In this document: positions 44,646 to 55,711 of the stretch, piece by piece
Layout: the number at the start of each line of letters is the position of its first letter
How positions within the stretch are numbered: position 1 is the stretch's first letter
DNA from: Rhizobiales bacterium CCH10-E5
GTDB taxonomy: Bacteria > Pseudomonadota > Alphaproteobacteria > Rhizobiales > Beijerinckiaceae
DNA: 62,990 nucleotides
NCBI GenBank assembly: GCA_001556125.1
Contig: LSIG01000227.1
Coordinates: forward strand, 1 to 62,990
Direction of reading: 5' to 3'
Made by a program: the position numbers and the translations under genes
Notes under the pieces: model-generated
Told to the model about the DNA's origin: nothing
What the model saw: only the letters and a program-made list of their open reading frames with translations
Database searches by the model: none

Positions 44646-46178
44646 TCAGTTGCTGCGCGTGCGCGCGCCAGCGTATCGCCTCAAAGGCTCCACCGGCGAC
44701 CAGGACGCTGACGAAGGGGCCACGGCAGCATCGATCGACCCCCCAACGGACTTGGCTGCGGCGACGGTCAGGCTCCAGCCCATCAGCACAAGCATGGGCC
44801 CGCCATCAGGAAACTGAGCAAGTTGCTCCGGCAGCTTCGCGATGGTGGAGGTCACACGGACCTCGTTGGGGCGGGTGGCTCTGAGAACCGCGATTGCCGG
44901 GGTGTGCGGGGTGAGGCCTGCTGCGAGCACGCGGTCTCGGAACATCGCCAGCGTGGCCCGGGGCATGTAGATCGCGGTCGTCGCATGCGGATCAGCCAAG
45001 GCCGTCCAGTTGAGGTCGTCGGGCAACAGGCCATTGCGGCCATGGCCCGTCACGAACTGAAGCCGGCGGGCATGATCGCGATGCGTCAGAGAGACACCGA
45101 GGCTTGCAGCAGCGCCTTGGGCCGCGGAAATGCCGGGTACCAGCGTGACGGGGATGCCAGCGGCATTGCAGGCTTCAATTTCTTCGCCAGCCCGCCCGAA
45201 AACACCGGGGTCCCCGCTCTTGAGCCGGACGACGTGTTTTCCCTGGAGAGCCAGCGCGACCATCAGTGCGTTGATATCGTCCTGTCGGCAGGACGGCCCG
45301 TGGCCCGTCTTCCCGACCAGCATGCGCTTGGCCTCGCGCCGCGCCAGTTCGAGTACGCCGCCGGCCACGAGATCGTCATAGAGGATGACATCAGCGCTCT
45401 GGAGGGCGCTGACCGCCTTCAAAGTCAGGAGCTCCGGATCTCCCGGGCCCGCGCCGACCAAGGTTATGCGGCCTCGGCCATCGTGCATGCTCTGGAGGTG
45501 GTCCAGGGAGGCAAAGAGAGTGTTTCGTTCGATCTCATTTGGCGGTTCAGCAGGAGCCTCGAGCGCCCGGCGGGCGAATTTATCCCAGAACGCACGGCGG
45601 AGAGGGAAGGGCAGCGCGCGGGATTGAACCTCCGGGCGCCAATCACGGGCTGCCTGGGCCCAGGCCTTCAGGCCTGCTGGCAGGAGAGCCTCGATTTTGA
45701 TGCGGATGGCCTGACCGAAGACGGGAGCGGCGCCGTCCGTCGAAATCGCCACAATCAAGGGCGAACGGTTCACGAGAGAGCCGAAGGAAAAATCGCAAAA
45801 CTCTGGCTTGTCGACGATATTGACCGGGCAACCCGCACGGCGTGCGGCCTCGACGAAGGTCTCGGCCTCTTCCCTGTCCTCAATGTCGCCGATGGCCAGC
45901 GCGGCGCCGGACAGATCTCCGCTGCTCCAGGTGCGAGGATGGACTGTCAGCGAACCTTCGGCAGGCGATGCCAGGAGGTTGGCGAAAGCGCACCCGTCAT
46001 CACCGGCATATACGTGGAGGTCTGCACCAGCTGCAAGCAGCAGCTCCGCCTTCCACACAGCGCCGTCGCTCGCCCCGACCAGGACAACCCGCCGCCCCGC
46101 AAGCTTGTGAAAGAGAGGCAGCGTCGCCAGCGCCTCAATCCGGCGGCTGGGCAATGCCTCAGGATCGCTCGATCTCAT
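44646..46178 (-). CDS. cysG: Siroheme synthase (precorrin-2 dehydrogenase/ferrochelatase and uroporphyrinogen methyltransferase)
   Basis: 510 residues from the ATG at 46178 (MRSSDPEALPSRRIE). The N-terminal NAD-dependent dehydrogenase/chelatase module (GRRVVLVGASDGAVWKAELL) is followed by the SAM-dependent methyltransferase module beginning ITLVGAGPGDPELLTLKAV, with VLYDDLVAG-type (VILYDDLVAGGVLELA) and VVRLKSGDPGVFGRAGEE motifs. It makes siroheme for CysI two genes upstream. The start overlaps the 76-residue membrane protein stop (ATGA). Confidence 0.93.
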   Translation of the reverse strand: MRSSDPEALPSRRIEALATLPLFHKLAGRRVVLVGASDGAVWKAELLLAAGADLHVYAGDDGCAFANLLASPAEGSLTVHPRTWSSGDLSGAALAIGDIEDREEAETFVEAARRAGCPVNIVDKPEFCDFSFGSLVNRSPLIVAISTDGAAPVFGQAIRIKIEALLPAGLKAWAQAARDWRPEVQSRALPFPLRRAFWDKFARRALEAPAEPPNEIERNTLFASLDHLQSMHDGRGRITLVGAGPGDPELLTLKAVSALQSADVILYDDLVAGGVLELARREAKRMLVGKTGHGPSCRQDDINALMVALALQGKHVVRLKSGDPGVFGRAGEEIEACNAAGIPVTLVPGISAAQGAAASLGVSLTHRDHARRLQFVTGHGRNGLLPDDLNWTALADPHATTAIYMPRATLAMFRDRVLAAGLTPHTPAIAVLRATRPNEVRVTSTIAKLPEQLAQFPDGGPMLVLMGWSLTVAAAKSVGGSIDAAVAPSSASWSPVEPLRRYAGARTRSN

Positions 46179-46405
46179 CGCCCTATCGCTTGATTGGCCG
46201 GGGTTGGAAGAGCACGATCGGGGCCGGGTAAGGCGAGCCACCCCAGCAGGAGAACGGCAACGAGCAAGCCGAAGCCGAGGTCAATCCAACGCTCATGGCG
46301 ACGAGCGGGCAGGGTGTCGGTGATCTCGCAAGGAGGGGTGTCCTCGGTCCAGCGGGCCACACGGTCCATCATCTGCGCCTCGAGATCATCGCCTGTTGAG
46401 GTCAT
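46175..46405 (-). CDS. Small membrane protein (76 aa) between cysG and DUF934
   Basis: A short acidic N-terminus (MTSTGDDLEAQMMDRVARWT) is followed by one strong membrane helix WIDLGFGLLVAVLLLGWLAL near residues 40-59. Both ends overlap neighbours by four bases (ATGA with cysG; ATGA-type with the DUF934 gene), strong evidence that it is translated. Function unknown; its place suggests a link to siroheme or sulfite reduction, possibly as a membrane tether. Confidence 0.7.
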   Translation of the reverse strand: MTSTGDDLEAQMMDRVARWTEDTPPCEITDTLPARRHERWIDLGFGLLVAVLLLGWLALPGPDRALPTPANQAIGR

Positions 46406-46906
46406 GACGGCGCCTTATCGGCCCGGGCCTGACGGCGCGCTTCCATAATGTTGCCATCCCGCCGGTAGCCGCGCTGATAGGTGGCTGGCAGATGCGTCTT
46501 CGCGGCGAGCCACTGCGAGACGCTCTGGCGTGCCGCGCTGGTGTCCGGCAACTCGATCTCGTCGAAGCCGCAGGCCAGTGCATAGGCGAACTGGTCGGGG
46601 ATCAGCGGGCCCGACGCCCGCAGCGCGCCGGCAAAGCCCTCGCGACGCAGCGCCTTGGCGAGACTGAAGCCGCGCCCGTCTGAAAACGCCGGAAAGCCGA
46701 TGGCGACGAGGGCGAGCCGCGGCAGATGAGGCGCCAGCTCCGCCGCCGTCACCGTGTTTGGGATGAAGACGCCGAGTGGGCGCCCGGCCGGTGCCAAGGC
46801 GAGCACCGCCGGCAGGACTGCGACGTCGAACAGGACGCGGCCGGCCTGAGCGGCGGCAGCCGGATCGTTGCTGCGGGTCCAGTCGTCCTGACGCGGCCCG
46901 TCGCGA

Positions 46907-46920
<14 letters not shown>
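46402..46920 (-). CDS. DUF934 protein associated with sulfite reduction
   Basis: 172 residues with the family's landmarks FSDGRGFSLAKALRREGF and YALACGFDEIELPD. DUF934 proteins are found almost always next to CysI in alpha- and betaproteobacteria and are presumed to assist sulfite reduction; no mechanism is known to me. It overlaps the end of cysI by 14 bases and the next small gene by four. Confidence 0.9.
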
Positions 46921-48577
<1,657 letters not shown>

Positions 48578-48580
48578 CGC

Positions 48581-48940
48581 TCAGGCGCTCCGGGGGCTGG
48601 CAATGCCTTCGCCGGCCTGCTTGCCGAGATCGGGGCGGTTGCTGGGGCCGAGCGTCTTGAAGCGCTCGCGGAAATGGCGCGGCACGGGGTGTCCGCTCGT
48701 CACGTCGACATCGACCAGATAAGCGTCGACGACGCGCTGGCCGGCGAGTTCGGCCCGCGCGAAATCCTCCAGCAGCTGGGCGGCGGGATCGTCATTGGCC
48801 ACAAGTGCCAGCGATGGATCGCGCGTCCAGCTCAGTGCGCCGGGCTCGTCAGCCGTCGCGGCGAAGACCACGTCGCCATCCAACAGATCATTGGCGAGGA
48901 GGATGGCCGGGAGGGGTGGACGCTTCGCTACGACGCTCAT
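48581..48940 (-). CDS. DUF2849 protein, first gene of the sulfite reduction operon
   Basis: 119 residues: PPLPAILLANDLLDGDVVF, then WTRDPSLALVANDDPAAQLL. DUF2849 proteins of this length precede cysI in many alphaproteobacteria and are of unknown function. The operon order DUF2849-cysI-DUF934-small membrane protein-cysG is tightly packed. The palindrome at 49013 is 73 bases upstream of its ATG. Confidence 0.85.
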   Translation of the reverse strand: MSVVAKRPPLPAILLANDLLDGDVVFAATADEPGALSWTRDPSLALVANDDPAAQLLEDFARAELAGQRVVDAYLVDVDVTSGHPVPRHFRERFKTLGPSNRPDLGKQAGEGIASPRSA

Positions 48941-49012
48941 CGCCTCGCCTCGCGGGCGCGTTCGCTCGACGGATCTGCAAGATCGGTAGGGAGGGTCACG
49001 TCGCGATCATCC

Positions 49013-49028
49013 GTTCTGTAATCAGAAC
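49013..49028. promoter_or_regulatory. Palindromic operator GTTC-TGTAATCA-GAAC upstream of the cysI operon
   Basis: Perfect GTTC-N8-GAAC; the inner arms also pair (TG/CA), giving CGTTCTG and CAGAACG arms around TAAT. It lies between the cysA stop at 49145 and the DUF2849 start at 48940, so it can serve only the minus-strand sulfite reduction operon. Same type as sites at 29495, 30787 and 53036. Confidence 0.7.
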
Positions 49029-49144
49029 GAAAGTTTAGGCGAAGCACCCAAATGCTTCAATTCACATAGAATGGACGGTTTTTTCTTATTCCTCACAAAC
49101 GGGAGTGAATTAACCTCCGCTGATCCTCGGTTTGGCCTTCGCGG

Positions 49145-50191
49145 TCAGGGTCGCGCGAATGCGGTCGCCTGCGAAATCTTGACCCGCACACGCTCGCCGA
49201 TTGCTGGCGCGACGTGGCTGGTCAGGTCGAGATCGAGCCGCTTCGCCAGCCCGGCCACCGCGATCTCGGCCCGCCGCAGCGCACCCGTGCGGCGGACCTG
49301 TTCGACGACACCTGGTATCGAGAGTGGTACCTCGTCGACGATCTTGAGGTGATGCGGGCGGACATAGAGCGATGCCGCCCCGCCCTGGTTCTGCGACAGC
49401 CCACCCAGCACCGGTCGGTCGTCGAAGAAGGCCTGGCTTCCGACGATGCGGACGTCGAGCCGATTGGCCTCGCCGAGGAACTCGCAGACGAAGGGTGAGG
49501 CCGGGTGGTCGTACACGTCGTCGGGCGTGCCAACCTGCTCGAGCCTCCCTTCGTGCAGGATCGCAACGCGATCGGCCAGTTCCAGCGCCTCCTCCTGGTC
49601 ATGGGTGACAAAGAGGGTTGTGTGGCCGGTGCGGCCATGGAGCTCGCGCAGCCAGGCGCGCAGATCCTTGCGGATCCGGGCGTCAAGCGCCCCGAAGGGC
49701 TCGTCCAGCAGCAGCACCTGCGGCTCGATGGCGAGCGCGCGCGCCAGCGCGACGCGCTGGCGCTGTCCGCCTGAGAGCTGGCTCGGATAGCGCTTCTCCA
49801 GTCCCGGCAGCTGAACGAGATCGAGCAGATCCCTCACCCGGCGGCTGATCTCGGCATTGCTCGGTCGCTCGGCCCGTGGCCGCGAACGCAGACCGAAGGC
49901 GATGTTCTCGGCCACCGTCATCGTCTTGAACAGGGCGTAATGCTGAAAGACGAAGCCGATGCGGCGGTCCCGCAGCGAGAGGTCACGCGTATCGGTTTCT
50001 CCAAAGAGGACGCGGCCGCCATCGGCCTGTTCGAGTCCCGCAATCAGGCGCAGCAGCGTGGTCTTGCCCGAGCCGGAGGGGCCGAGCAGCGCGACCAGTT
50101 CGCCCGGCTGGATGTCGAGCGAAACATTGCGCAGGGCCTGGAAGCCGAGGAAGCGCTTGTCGATGGCTTCGATGGTGACGGCGACGGTCAT
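49145..50191 (-). CDS. cysA: Sulfate/thiosulfate ABC transporter ATP-binding protein
   Basis: 348 residues: Walker [17 protein letters not shown], signature [15 protein letters not shown], Walker [18 protein letters not shown], and the C-terminal regulatory domain with [14 protein letters not shown]. It powers sulfate import with CysT and CysW. Last gene of the cysPTWA run; 15 bases downstream of cysW. Confidence 0.95.
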   Translation of the reverse strand: MTVAVTIEAIDKRFLGFQALRNVSLDIQPGELVALLGPSGSGKTTLLRLIAGLEQADGGRVLFGETDTRDLSLRDRRIGFVFQHYALFKTMTVAENIAFGLRSRPRAERPSNAEISRRVRDLLDLVQLPGLEKRYPSQLSGGQRQRVALARALAIEPQVLLLDEPFGALDARIRKDLRAWLRELHGRTGHTTLFVTHDQEEALELADRVAILHEGRLEQVGTPDDVYDHPASPFVCEFLGEANRLDVRIVGSQAFFDDRPVLGGLSQNQGGAASLYVRPHHLKIVDEVPLSIPGVVEQVRRTGALRRAEIAVAGLAKRLDLDLTSHVAPAIGERVRVKISQATAFARP

Positions 50192-50206
50192 GGGCGTTGC
50201 TCGCGG

Positions 50207-51115
50207 TCAGTGCCGGCGCGCTGCGGCGATCGCGTCGCCATAGCGCCATTCCAGGAAGGTCTTGAGGGCGAGCGTGACCAGAGCCAGCCCCGCCAGCAGC
50301 GAGGCGACCGAGAAGGCGGCTGCGCTCATGTACTCGTTGTAGAGGATCTCGACATGCAGCGGCATGGTGTTGGTCAGTCCGCGGATCTTGCCGGAGACCA
50401 CCGCGACCGCGCCGAATTCGCCCATTGCTCGCGCATTGCAGAGCAGCACGCCGTAGAGCAGGCTCCATTTCACGTTCGGAAGGGTGATCGCGAAGAAGAC
50501 GCGCCAGGGCGAGGCGCCGAGCGTCAGTGCGGCCTCCTCGTCCGACGAGCCCAGCGCCTGCATGTGCGGAATCAGTTCGCGGGCCACGAAGGGGAAGGTG
50601 ACGAAGACCGTCGCCAGCACGAGGCCGGGCAGAGCGAAGATGATCTGGATCCCCTGTTCCTTGAGAAAGGAGCCGAAATAACCCTGGGCGCCGAAGAGCA
50701 ACACATAGACCAGCCCCGAAATGACCGGCGAGACCGAGAAGGGCAGGTCGATCAGGCTGATCAGCAGGCTCTTGCCGCGGAACTCGAACTTCGCGATTGC
50801 CCAGGCCGCGGCGAGGCCGACCACGACGTTGAACGGCACGGCGATGGCGGCAACCAGCAAGGTGAGCCGGATCGCCGAGAGCGCATCCGGCTCCGTGATC
50901 GCCTCGCGCCAGGCCGCCCAGCCCCGCGCGCCGGCCTCGACGAAGACGGTCAGCAGCGGCAGCAGCAGGAAGAGCAGCAGGAAGGCGAGCGACACGCCGA
51001 TTAGCAGCGCCTGGACCCAAGGGCTTTCGCCGCCGATGCGCTGCCGGCTCTGCGCCGGGGCCGGCCTGGGAGACGAGGGGGCAAGGGCCGCCCGTGGCAG
51101 GGTCGCGTCAGACAT
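50207..51115 (-). CDS. cysW: Sulfate ABC transporter permease CysW
   Basis: 302 residues from the ATG at 51115 (MSDATLPRAALAPSS); an in-frame extension to 51172 lies inside cysT. About six membrane helices, with DLPFSVSPVISGLVYVLLFG and the EAA-like EEAALTLGASPWRVFFAITL loop. It forms the membrane channel with CysT, whose gene it overlaps by 8 bases. Confidence 0.94.
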   Translation of the reverse strand: MSDATLPRAALAPSSPRPAPAQSRQRIGGESPWVQALLIGVSLAFLLLFLLLPLLTVFVEAGARGWAAWREAITEPDALSAIRLTLLVAAIAVPFNVVVGLAAAWAIAKFEFRGKSLLISLIDLPFSVSPVISGLVYVLLFGAQGYFGSFLKEQGIQIIFALPGLVLATVFVTFPFVARELIPHMQALGSSDEEAALTLGASPWRVFFAITLPNVKWSLLYGVLLCNARAMGEFGAVAVVSGKIRGLTNTMPLHVEILYNEYMSAAAFSVASLLAGLALVTLALKTFLEWRYGDAIAAARRH

Positions 51116-51959
51116 CGCCGAGAATCCGCCGGGTCCGCGCCTGCACCAGATTGACCAGCAGGATGAGCGCAAAGGAGAGGAGCAGCATCAGCGTCGCGAT
51201 CACGGCGGCACCCGCATAGTCGAACTGTTCGAGCTTGATCACGATCAGCAGCGGCGCGATCTCGGAGACCATCGGGACGTTGCCTGCGATGAAGATGACC
51301 GAGCCGTATTCCCCGACCGCGCGGGCGAAGGCGAGGACGAAGCCCGTCAGCAGCGCCGGCAGGACCGGCGGTAGGACGACCTGGACAATCGTGCGCAGGC
51401 GGCTGGCGCCGAGCAGGGCGGCCGCCTCCTCGATGTCGCCCTGGCTTTCCTCCAGCACCGGCTGGACCGTGCGCACGACGAAGGGCAGGCCGATGAAGAT
51501 CAAGGCGACCATCACGCCGAGCGGGGTGTAAGCGATTTTGATGTCGTAAGGCGCCAGCAGCGAGCCGACCCAGCCATTGGGCGCATAGATGGCCGCGAGC
51601 GCGATGCCAGCCACGGCGGTCGGCAGGGCGAAGGGCAGGTCGACCGCGGCATCGATCAGCCGGCGGCCGGGGAAATCATAGCGGACCAGGACCCAGGCGA
51701 GGATCAGGCCGAAGACCGCGTTGACGCAGGCGGCGAAGAGAGCGCCGAGAAAGGAGAGCCGCAACGCCGCCAGGGTCCGTGGCGAGGTCGCGATCGCCCA
51801 GATCTCGGCGGGTCCCGCGCTCGCCGCCTTCACGAACAGGGCGGCGAGCGGGATCAGGACGATCAGCGACAGGCTGGCGAGGGTGATGCCGAGCGAGAGG
51901 CCGAGCCCCGGCAGGACGCTCGGCCGGTGCCAGCCCGATGCGGCAACACCCCTCGCCAT
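51108..51959 (-). CDS. cysT: Sulfate ABC transporter permease CysT
   Basis: 283 residues; membrane helices throughout with VDLPFALPTAVAGIALAAIY and the EAA loop DIEEAAALLGASRLRTIVQV. Partner of CysW. It is 3 bases downstream of the sulfate-binding protein gene. Confidence 0.94.
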   Translation of the reverse strand: MARGVAASGWHRPSVLPGLGLSLGITLASLSLIVLIPLAALFVKAASAGPAEIWAIATSPRTLAALRLSFLGALFAACVNAVFGLILAWVLVRYDFPGRRLIDAAVDLPFALPTAVAGIALAAIYAPNGWVGSLLAPYDIKIAYTPLGVMVALIFIGLPFVVRTVQPVLEESQGDIEEAAALLGASRLRTIVQVVLPPVLPALLTGFVLAFARAVGEYGSVIFIAGNVPMVSEIAPLLIVIKLEQFDYAGAAVIATLMLLLSFALILLVNLVQARTRRILGDV

Positions 51960-51962
51960 CGC

Positions 51963-53003
51963 TCAGCGCGCCGGCTTGTAGAGCTGGTCGAAGGTGCCGC
52001 CGTCACCGAAATGGGTCGGCTGCGCCTTGGCCCAGCCACCGAAGACGGCGTCGATGGTGACGAGGTCGACCTTGGGGAAATTGGCGATGTCCTTCGGATC
52101 GGCGGCCTCGGGATTGCGCGGACGATAGAAGTGCTTGGCGATGATCGCCTGGCCTTTCGGCGTGTAGAGGAAGTCGAGATAGGCCTGCGACTCGGCCCGC
52201 GTGCCCTTGGCATCGACATTCGCATCGACGATCGTCACCGGCGGCTCGGCGAGGATGGAGAGGCTGGGCACCACGATGTCGAACTTGTCGGCACCGAATT
52301 CCTTCAGCGCCAGGAAGGCCTCGTTCTCCCAGGACAGAAAGACGTCGCCGATGCCGCGCTGGGTGAAGGTGGTAGTGGCGCCGCGCGCGCCGGTGTCGAG
52401 CACGGGGACATTGGCGAGGAGCTTGCCGATATAGTCGCGGACCTTCGCCTCGTCCTTGTTGAAGGCCTTTTCGGCATAGGCCCAGGCGGCGAGATAGTTC
52501 CAGCGCGCCCCGCCGGAGGTCTTGGGATTGGGCGTGATCACCTGAACGCCCGGCTTCACCAGATCGCCCCAGTCCTTGATCGCCTTTGGATTGCCTTTGC
52601 GCACCAGGAATACGATCGTCGATGTATAGGGCGAGGAGTTCTGCGGCAAACGCGACTGCCAGTTCTCGGGCAGCTTCTTCGAACGCTGGGCGACGGCATC
52701 GATGTCGCCCGCCAGCGCCAGCGTCAGCACGTCGGCGTTGAGCCCGTCGATGACGGTGCGCGCCTGCGCCCCCGAGCCGCCATGGGACTGGCGGATGGTC
52801 GCGATTTTCTTCGCGTTCTTGGCGTTCCACTCCGCGATAAAGGCGGCGTTGATCTCGCGATAGAGTTCGCGCGTCGGGTCGTACGAGACGTTCAGGAGCT
52901 CGGTCTGGGCCCGCGCACCGGCGACGATCCCGAAGCACAGCGAGAAGGCTCCCAGAGCCAGTCCTGCGTGAAGCAGACGGCGGAAGGTCGGACTCGTCAT
53001 CAT
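51963..53003 (-). CDS. Sulfate-binding protein of the ABC importer (CysP/Sbp)
   Basis: 346 residues with a Sec signal ([20 protein letters not shown], cut near ARAQTEL). Family motifs: [40 protein letters not shown] and [19 protein letters not shown]. It captures sulfate or thiosulfate in the periplasm. The second ATG at 53000 is better spaced from GGAG than the first. The palindrome at 53036-53051 is 33 bases upstream. Known as CysP or Sbp; which one cannot be told here. Confidence 0.93.
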   Translation of the reverse strand: MMTSPTFRRLLHAGLALGAFSLCFGIVAGARAQTELLNVSYDPTRELYREINAAFIAEWNAKNAKKIATIRQSHGGSGAQARTVIDGLNADVLTLALAGDIDAVAQRSKKLPENWQSRLPQNSSPYTSTIVFLVRKGNPKAIKDWGDLVKPGVQVITPNPKTSGGARWNYLAAWAYAEKAFNKDEAKVRDYIGKLLANVPVLDTGARGATTTFTQRGIGDVFLSWENEAFLALKEFGADKFDIVVPSLSILAEPPVTIVDANVDAKGTRAESQAYLDFLYTPKGQAIIAKHFYRPRNPEAADPKDIANFPKVDLVTIDAVFGGWAKAQPTHFGDGGTFDQLYKPAR

Positions 53004-53035
53004 GCTCTCCGTCGTTGAGCGACACTCCGCAGGGC

Positions 53036-53051
53036 GTTCGTTTTACAGAAC
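53036..53051. promoter_or_regulatory. Palindromic operator GTTC-GTTTTACA-GAAC upstream of the sulfate importer
   Basis: Perfect GTTC-N8-GAAC, 33 bases upstream of the sulfate-binding protein ATG. It lies between that gene and the cysN stop at 53151, so it serves the cysP/sbp-T-W-A transcript. The location this close to the start codon is more consistent with repression than with activation. Confidence 0.7.
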
Positions 53052-53150
53052 AAAGCGTATGCTGACACCGGTCGTGCAACAACAGTTTTGGGCAGCACTG
53101 TGTTTTAAAGTTGGTCGTTTGCGGAGAAGGTCCTTGCTGCGGCGCCGGAG

Positions 53151-54809
53151 TCAGATCCCGTCGCCGAGAAGGTTTTCCTCAGCTGCACCGCGCTTCGCCA
53201 GCCTTTGCCGCCAGACGAAACCGCCGAACCGGCGCCCCGCGCTGACCGCGAGCGGGCGCAGCACGAAATCGGCGCCAGCGACCAGTGCGGCCGCCCCGGC
53301 GCTTCCCGTCCAGGCCAGCACGAGGCCCGCGAGCAGGGCGGTGCCGACCAAATGTCCGGCGAGAAGGCCGGCGCGCTCGCTGCGGCGCAGCGTGCCCGGC
53401 TCGCCCGCCCAGGCGGCGAGGCGGGCCCGAAGGGCGGCCGCCACGCCCAGCGTCGTCGCAGGGCTCGCGGCGCTCCGGTGCTCGCGGCTCTCGCCGACGA
53501 AGCCAAAGGCCACCGTCTCCCGGCTGACGGGATCGATCAGGATGAATCCGCCGAGGACGAGGCTCTCCCCATAGGGAAGGGCGCCGATCGGCTGGTCAAG
53601 ATCGAGCGTCACCGCGCCGATATCGTTCATCGCCAGGGTTGCGGCCGGGACTTCGGCGTAGCTCGCGACGTCGATGCGGTGGTGCAGCCGGCCGATGACG
53701 GCGCCGCACTGCGTGCTGGCGAGCTTCAGCTGGTAACGCCGCCCGGGCTCCATCGCAGTCTCGGCAGTCCAGAGCAGCCGTGCCGAGAGGCTGCGCGAGA
53801 GCGGTGGCGCATCGTCGGCATGGACGATGAGGTCGCCTCGCGACACGTCGACCTCGTCGGCGAGCGTCACCGTGAGGGCCTGGCCCGCCTGACCATGGCG
53901 CGCCTCGCCGGCGGGCGTCAGGATCCGCGCGACGGTCGTTGTCCGCCCGGAGGGCAGGATCGCGACACGGTCGCCGACCGTGAACTCGCCATGGGCGAGA
54001 TTACCAGAATAGCCGCGGAACTCCGAGTCGGGGCGGTTGACCCACTGCACCGGCAGCACCGCGCCGCGATGCGATTTCGTCGGCGCTTCCAGCGCGACCG
54101 CCTCGAGATGGGCGAGCAGGGGTGGGCCGTCATACCAACCCATGGCCGGGGAGGTGACGGCGACGTTGTCGCCATCGCGGGCGGAGAGGGGGATCACAGT
54201 GATGTGGGAGAAGCCGAGGCCGGCGGCGGCCTGCCGGTAGTCGGCGGCGATGCGCTCGAAGACGGCGCGGTCATAGCCGACCAGATCCATCTTGTTCACG
54301 GCGACCACGACGTGGCGCACGCCCACCAGCGAGACGATGAAGGAGTGGCGCCGCGTCTGCGGCAGCAGGCCGAGCCGGGCATCGACGAGGATGATGGCGA
54401 GATCGGCGGTGGAGGCGCCGGTGGCCATGTTGCGGGTGTACTGCTCGTGGCCGGGCGTATCGGCGACGATGAAGGCCCGGCGCGGCGTCGCGAAATAGCG
54501 ATAGGCGACGTCGATGGTGATGCCCTGCTCGCGCTCGGCCGAGAGTCCGTCGACCAGCAAAGCGAGATCGAGCGCCCCGCCCTGCGTGCCGAACTTGCGG
54601 GAATCGCGCTGCAGCGCGCCGAGCTGGTCGTCGAAGATGGCCCCCGTCTCGAACAGGATGCGACCGATCAGCGTCGACTTGCCGTCGTCGACCGAGCCGC
54701 AGGTGATGAAGCGCAGCAGCGAGCGCGACTGCAGGCTGTCGTCGTTGGCGGGGCCGTCGCCCGCCGCTGGCGTCTCGCGCAAGCTGCGCCGGGCCGTTAC
54801 GGCGCTCAT
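53151..54809 (-). CDS. cysN: Sulfate adenylyltransferase subunit 1 (CysN) with an unusual hydrophobic C-terminal extension
   Basis: 552 residues. GTPase domain: CGSVDDGKSTLIGRIL, DTPGHEQYTRNMATGAS and VVAVNKMDLVG, then two EF-Tu-like barrels ending near FILIDPVSRETVAFGFVG (about residue 445). It couples GTP hydrolysis to APS formation by CysD. Instead of an APS kinase (CysC) domain or a plain end, there is an extra ~105-residue Ala/Leu-rich tail with a hydrophobic stretch (AGLLAGHLVGTALLAGLVLA and LVAGADFVLRPLAVSAG), possibly one or two membrane segments. The start overlaps the cysD stop by one base. Confidence 0.93.
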   Translation of the reverse strand: MSAVTARRSLRETPAAGDGPANDDSLQSRSLLRFITCGSVDDGKSTLIGRILFETGAIFDDQLGALQRDSRKFGTQGGALDLALLVDGLSAEREQGITIDVAYRYFATPRRAFIVADTPGHEQYTRNMATGASTADLAIILVDARLGLLPQTRRHSFIVSLVGVRHVVVAVNKMDLVGYDRAVFERIAADYRQAAAGLGFSHITVIPLSARDGDNVAVTSPAMGWYDGPPLLAHLEAVALEAPTKSHRGAVLPVQWVNRPDSEFRGYSGNLAHGEFTVGDRVAILPSGRTTTVARILTPAGEARHGQAGQALTVTLADEVDVSRGDLIVHADDAPPLSRSLSARLLWTAETAMEPGRRYQLKLASTQCGAVIGRLHHRIDVASYAEVPAATLAMNDIGAVTLDLDQPIGALPYGESLVLGGFILIDPVSRETVAFGFVGESREHRSAASPATTLGVAAALRARLAAWAGEPGTLRRSERAGLLAGHLVGTALLAGLVLAWTGSAGAAALVAGADFVLRPLAVSAGRRFGGFVWRQRLAKRGAAEENLLGDGI

Positions 54810-55711
54810 CAGAAGTACCCTTCTTGCTTCTTCTGCTCCATCGAGCCGCTGCCGTCATGGTCGATGATGCGGCCCTGACGCTCGGAGCTCTGCGAGGTCC
54901 GCATCTCGGCGATGATGTCCGTCAGGGTGGTGGCGCTGCTCTCGATCGCACCCGTCAGCGGGTAGCAGCCCAGCGTACGGAAGCGCACCATGCGGGTCTC
55001 GACGACCTCGCCCGGCAGCAGCGGCAGGCGCTCGTCGTCGCGCATGATCAGGGCCTCGCCCCGGCGCAGAACCGGCCGCGGGGCGGCGAAATAGAGCGGG
55101 ACGACGGGGATACCCTCCAGGGCGATGTAGTCCCAGACATCGCTTTCGGTCCAGTTCGACAGCGGGAAGACGCGGAAGCTCTCGCCGGGCTTCTTGGTTG
55201 TGTTGAACAGCGACCAGGGCTCGGGCCGCTGGTTCTTCGGGTCCCAGCGGTGTCCGGGGCTGCGCAGTGAGAAGACGCGCTCCTTCGCCCGTGCCTTCTC
55301 CTCGTCGCGGCGCGCGCCGCCGAAGGCGGCGTCGAAGCCGTGGCGGTCGAGCGCCTGCTTCAACGCCTGCGTCTTCATCACATCGGTGTGGATGCGCGAG
55401 CCGGAGCGGATCGGGTCGATGCCGGCCTTCAGCCCTTCCTCATTGGTGTGGACGATCAGCTCCAGCCCGAGCCGGCGCGCCGTCTCGTCGCGGAATGCGA
55501 TCATCTCGCGGAATTTCCAGGTCGTATCGACATGGAGCAGCGGGAAGGGCGGCTTGCCGGGATGGAAGGCCTTCATAGCCAGATGCAGCAGGACGGCGGA
55601 ATCCTTACCGATCGAATAGAGCAGCACCGGGTTCTCGCAGGTCGCCACGACCTCTCGCAGGATGAAGATCGCTTCCGCCTCGAGCTTCTGGAGATGGCTG
55701 AGCGCGTTCAC
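54809..55711 (-). CDS. cysD: Sulfate adenylyltransferase subunit 2
   Basis: 300 residues from a GTG at 55711 ([18 protein letters not shown]), which overlaps the cysH stop (GTGA); the upstream in-frame extension falls inside cysH. PP-loop motif [18 protein letters not shown] near residue 30, plus [20 protein letters not shown] and [12 protein letters not shown]. It forms APS from ATP and sulfate with CysN. Confidence 0.95.
   Translation of the reverse strand: MNALSHLQKLEAEAIFILREVVATCENPVLLYSIGKDSAVLLHLAMKAFHPGKPPFPLLHVDTTWKFREMIAFRDETARRLGLELIVHTNEEGLKAGIDPIRSGSRIHTDVMKTQALKQALDRHGFDAAFGGARRDEEKARAKERVFSLRSPGHRWDPKNQRPEPWSLFNTTKKPGESFRVFPLSNWTESDVWDYIALEGIPVVPLYFAAPRPVLRRGEALIMRDDERLPLLPGEVVETRMVRFRTLGCYPLTGAIESSATTLTDIIAEMRTSQSSERQGRIIDHDGSGSMEQKKQEGYF

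Noticed and set aside
53205..54878. 557-codon open frame on the plus strand
   Set aside because: Antisense to cysN, which has intact GTPase motifs in the right order.
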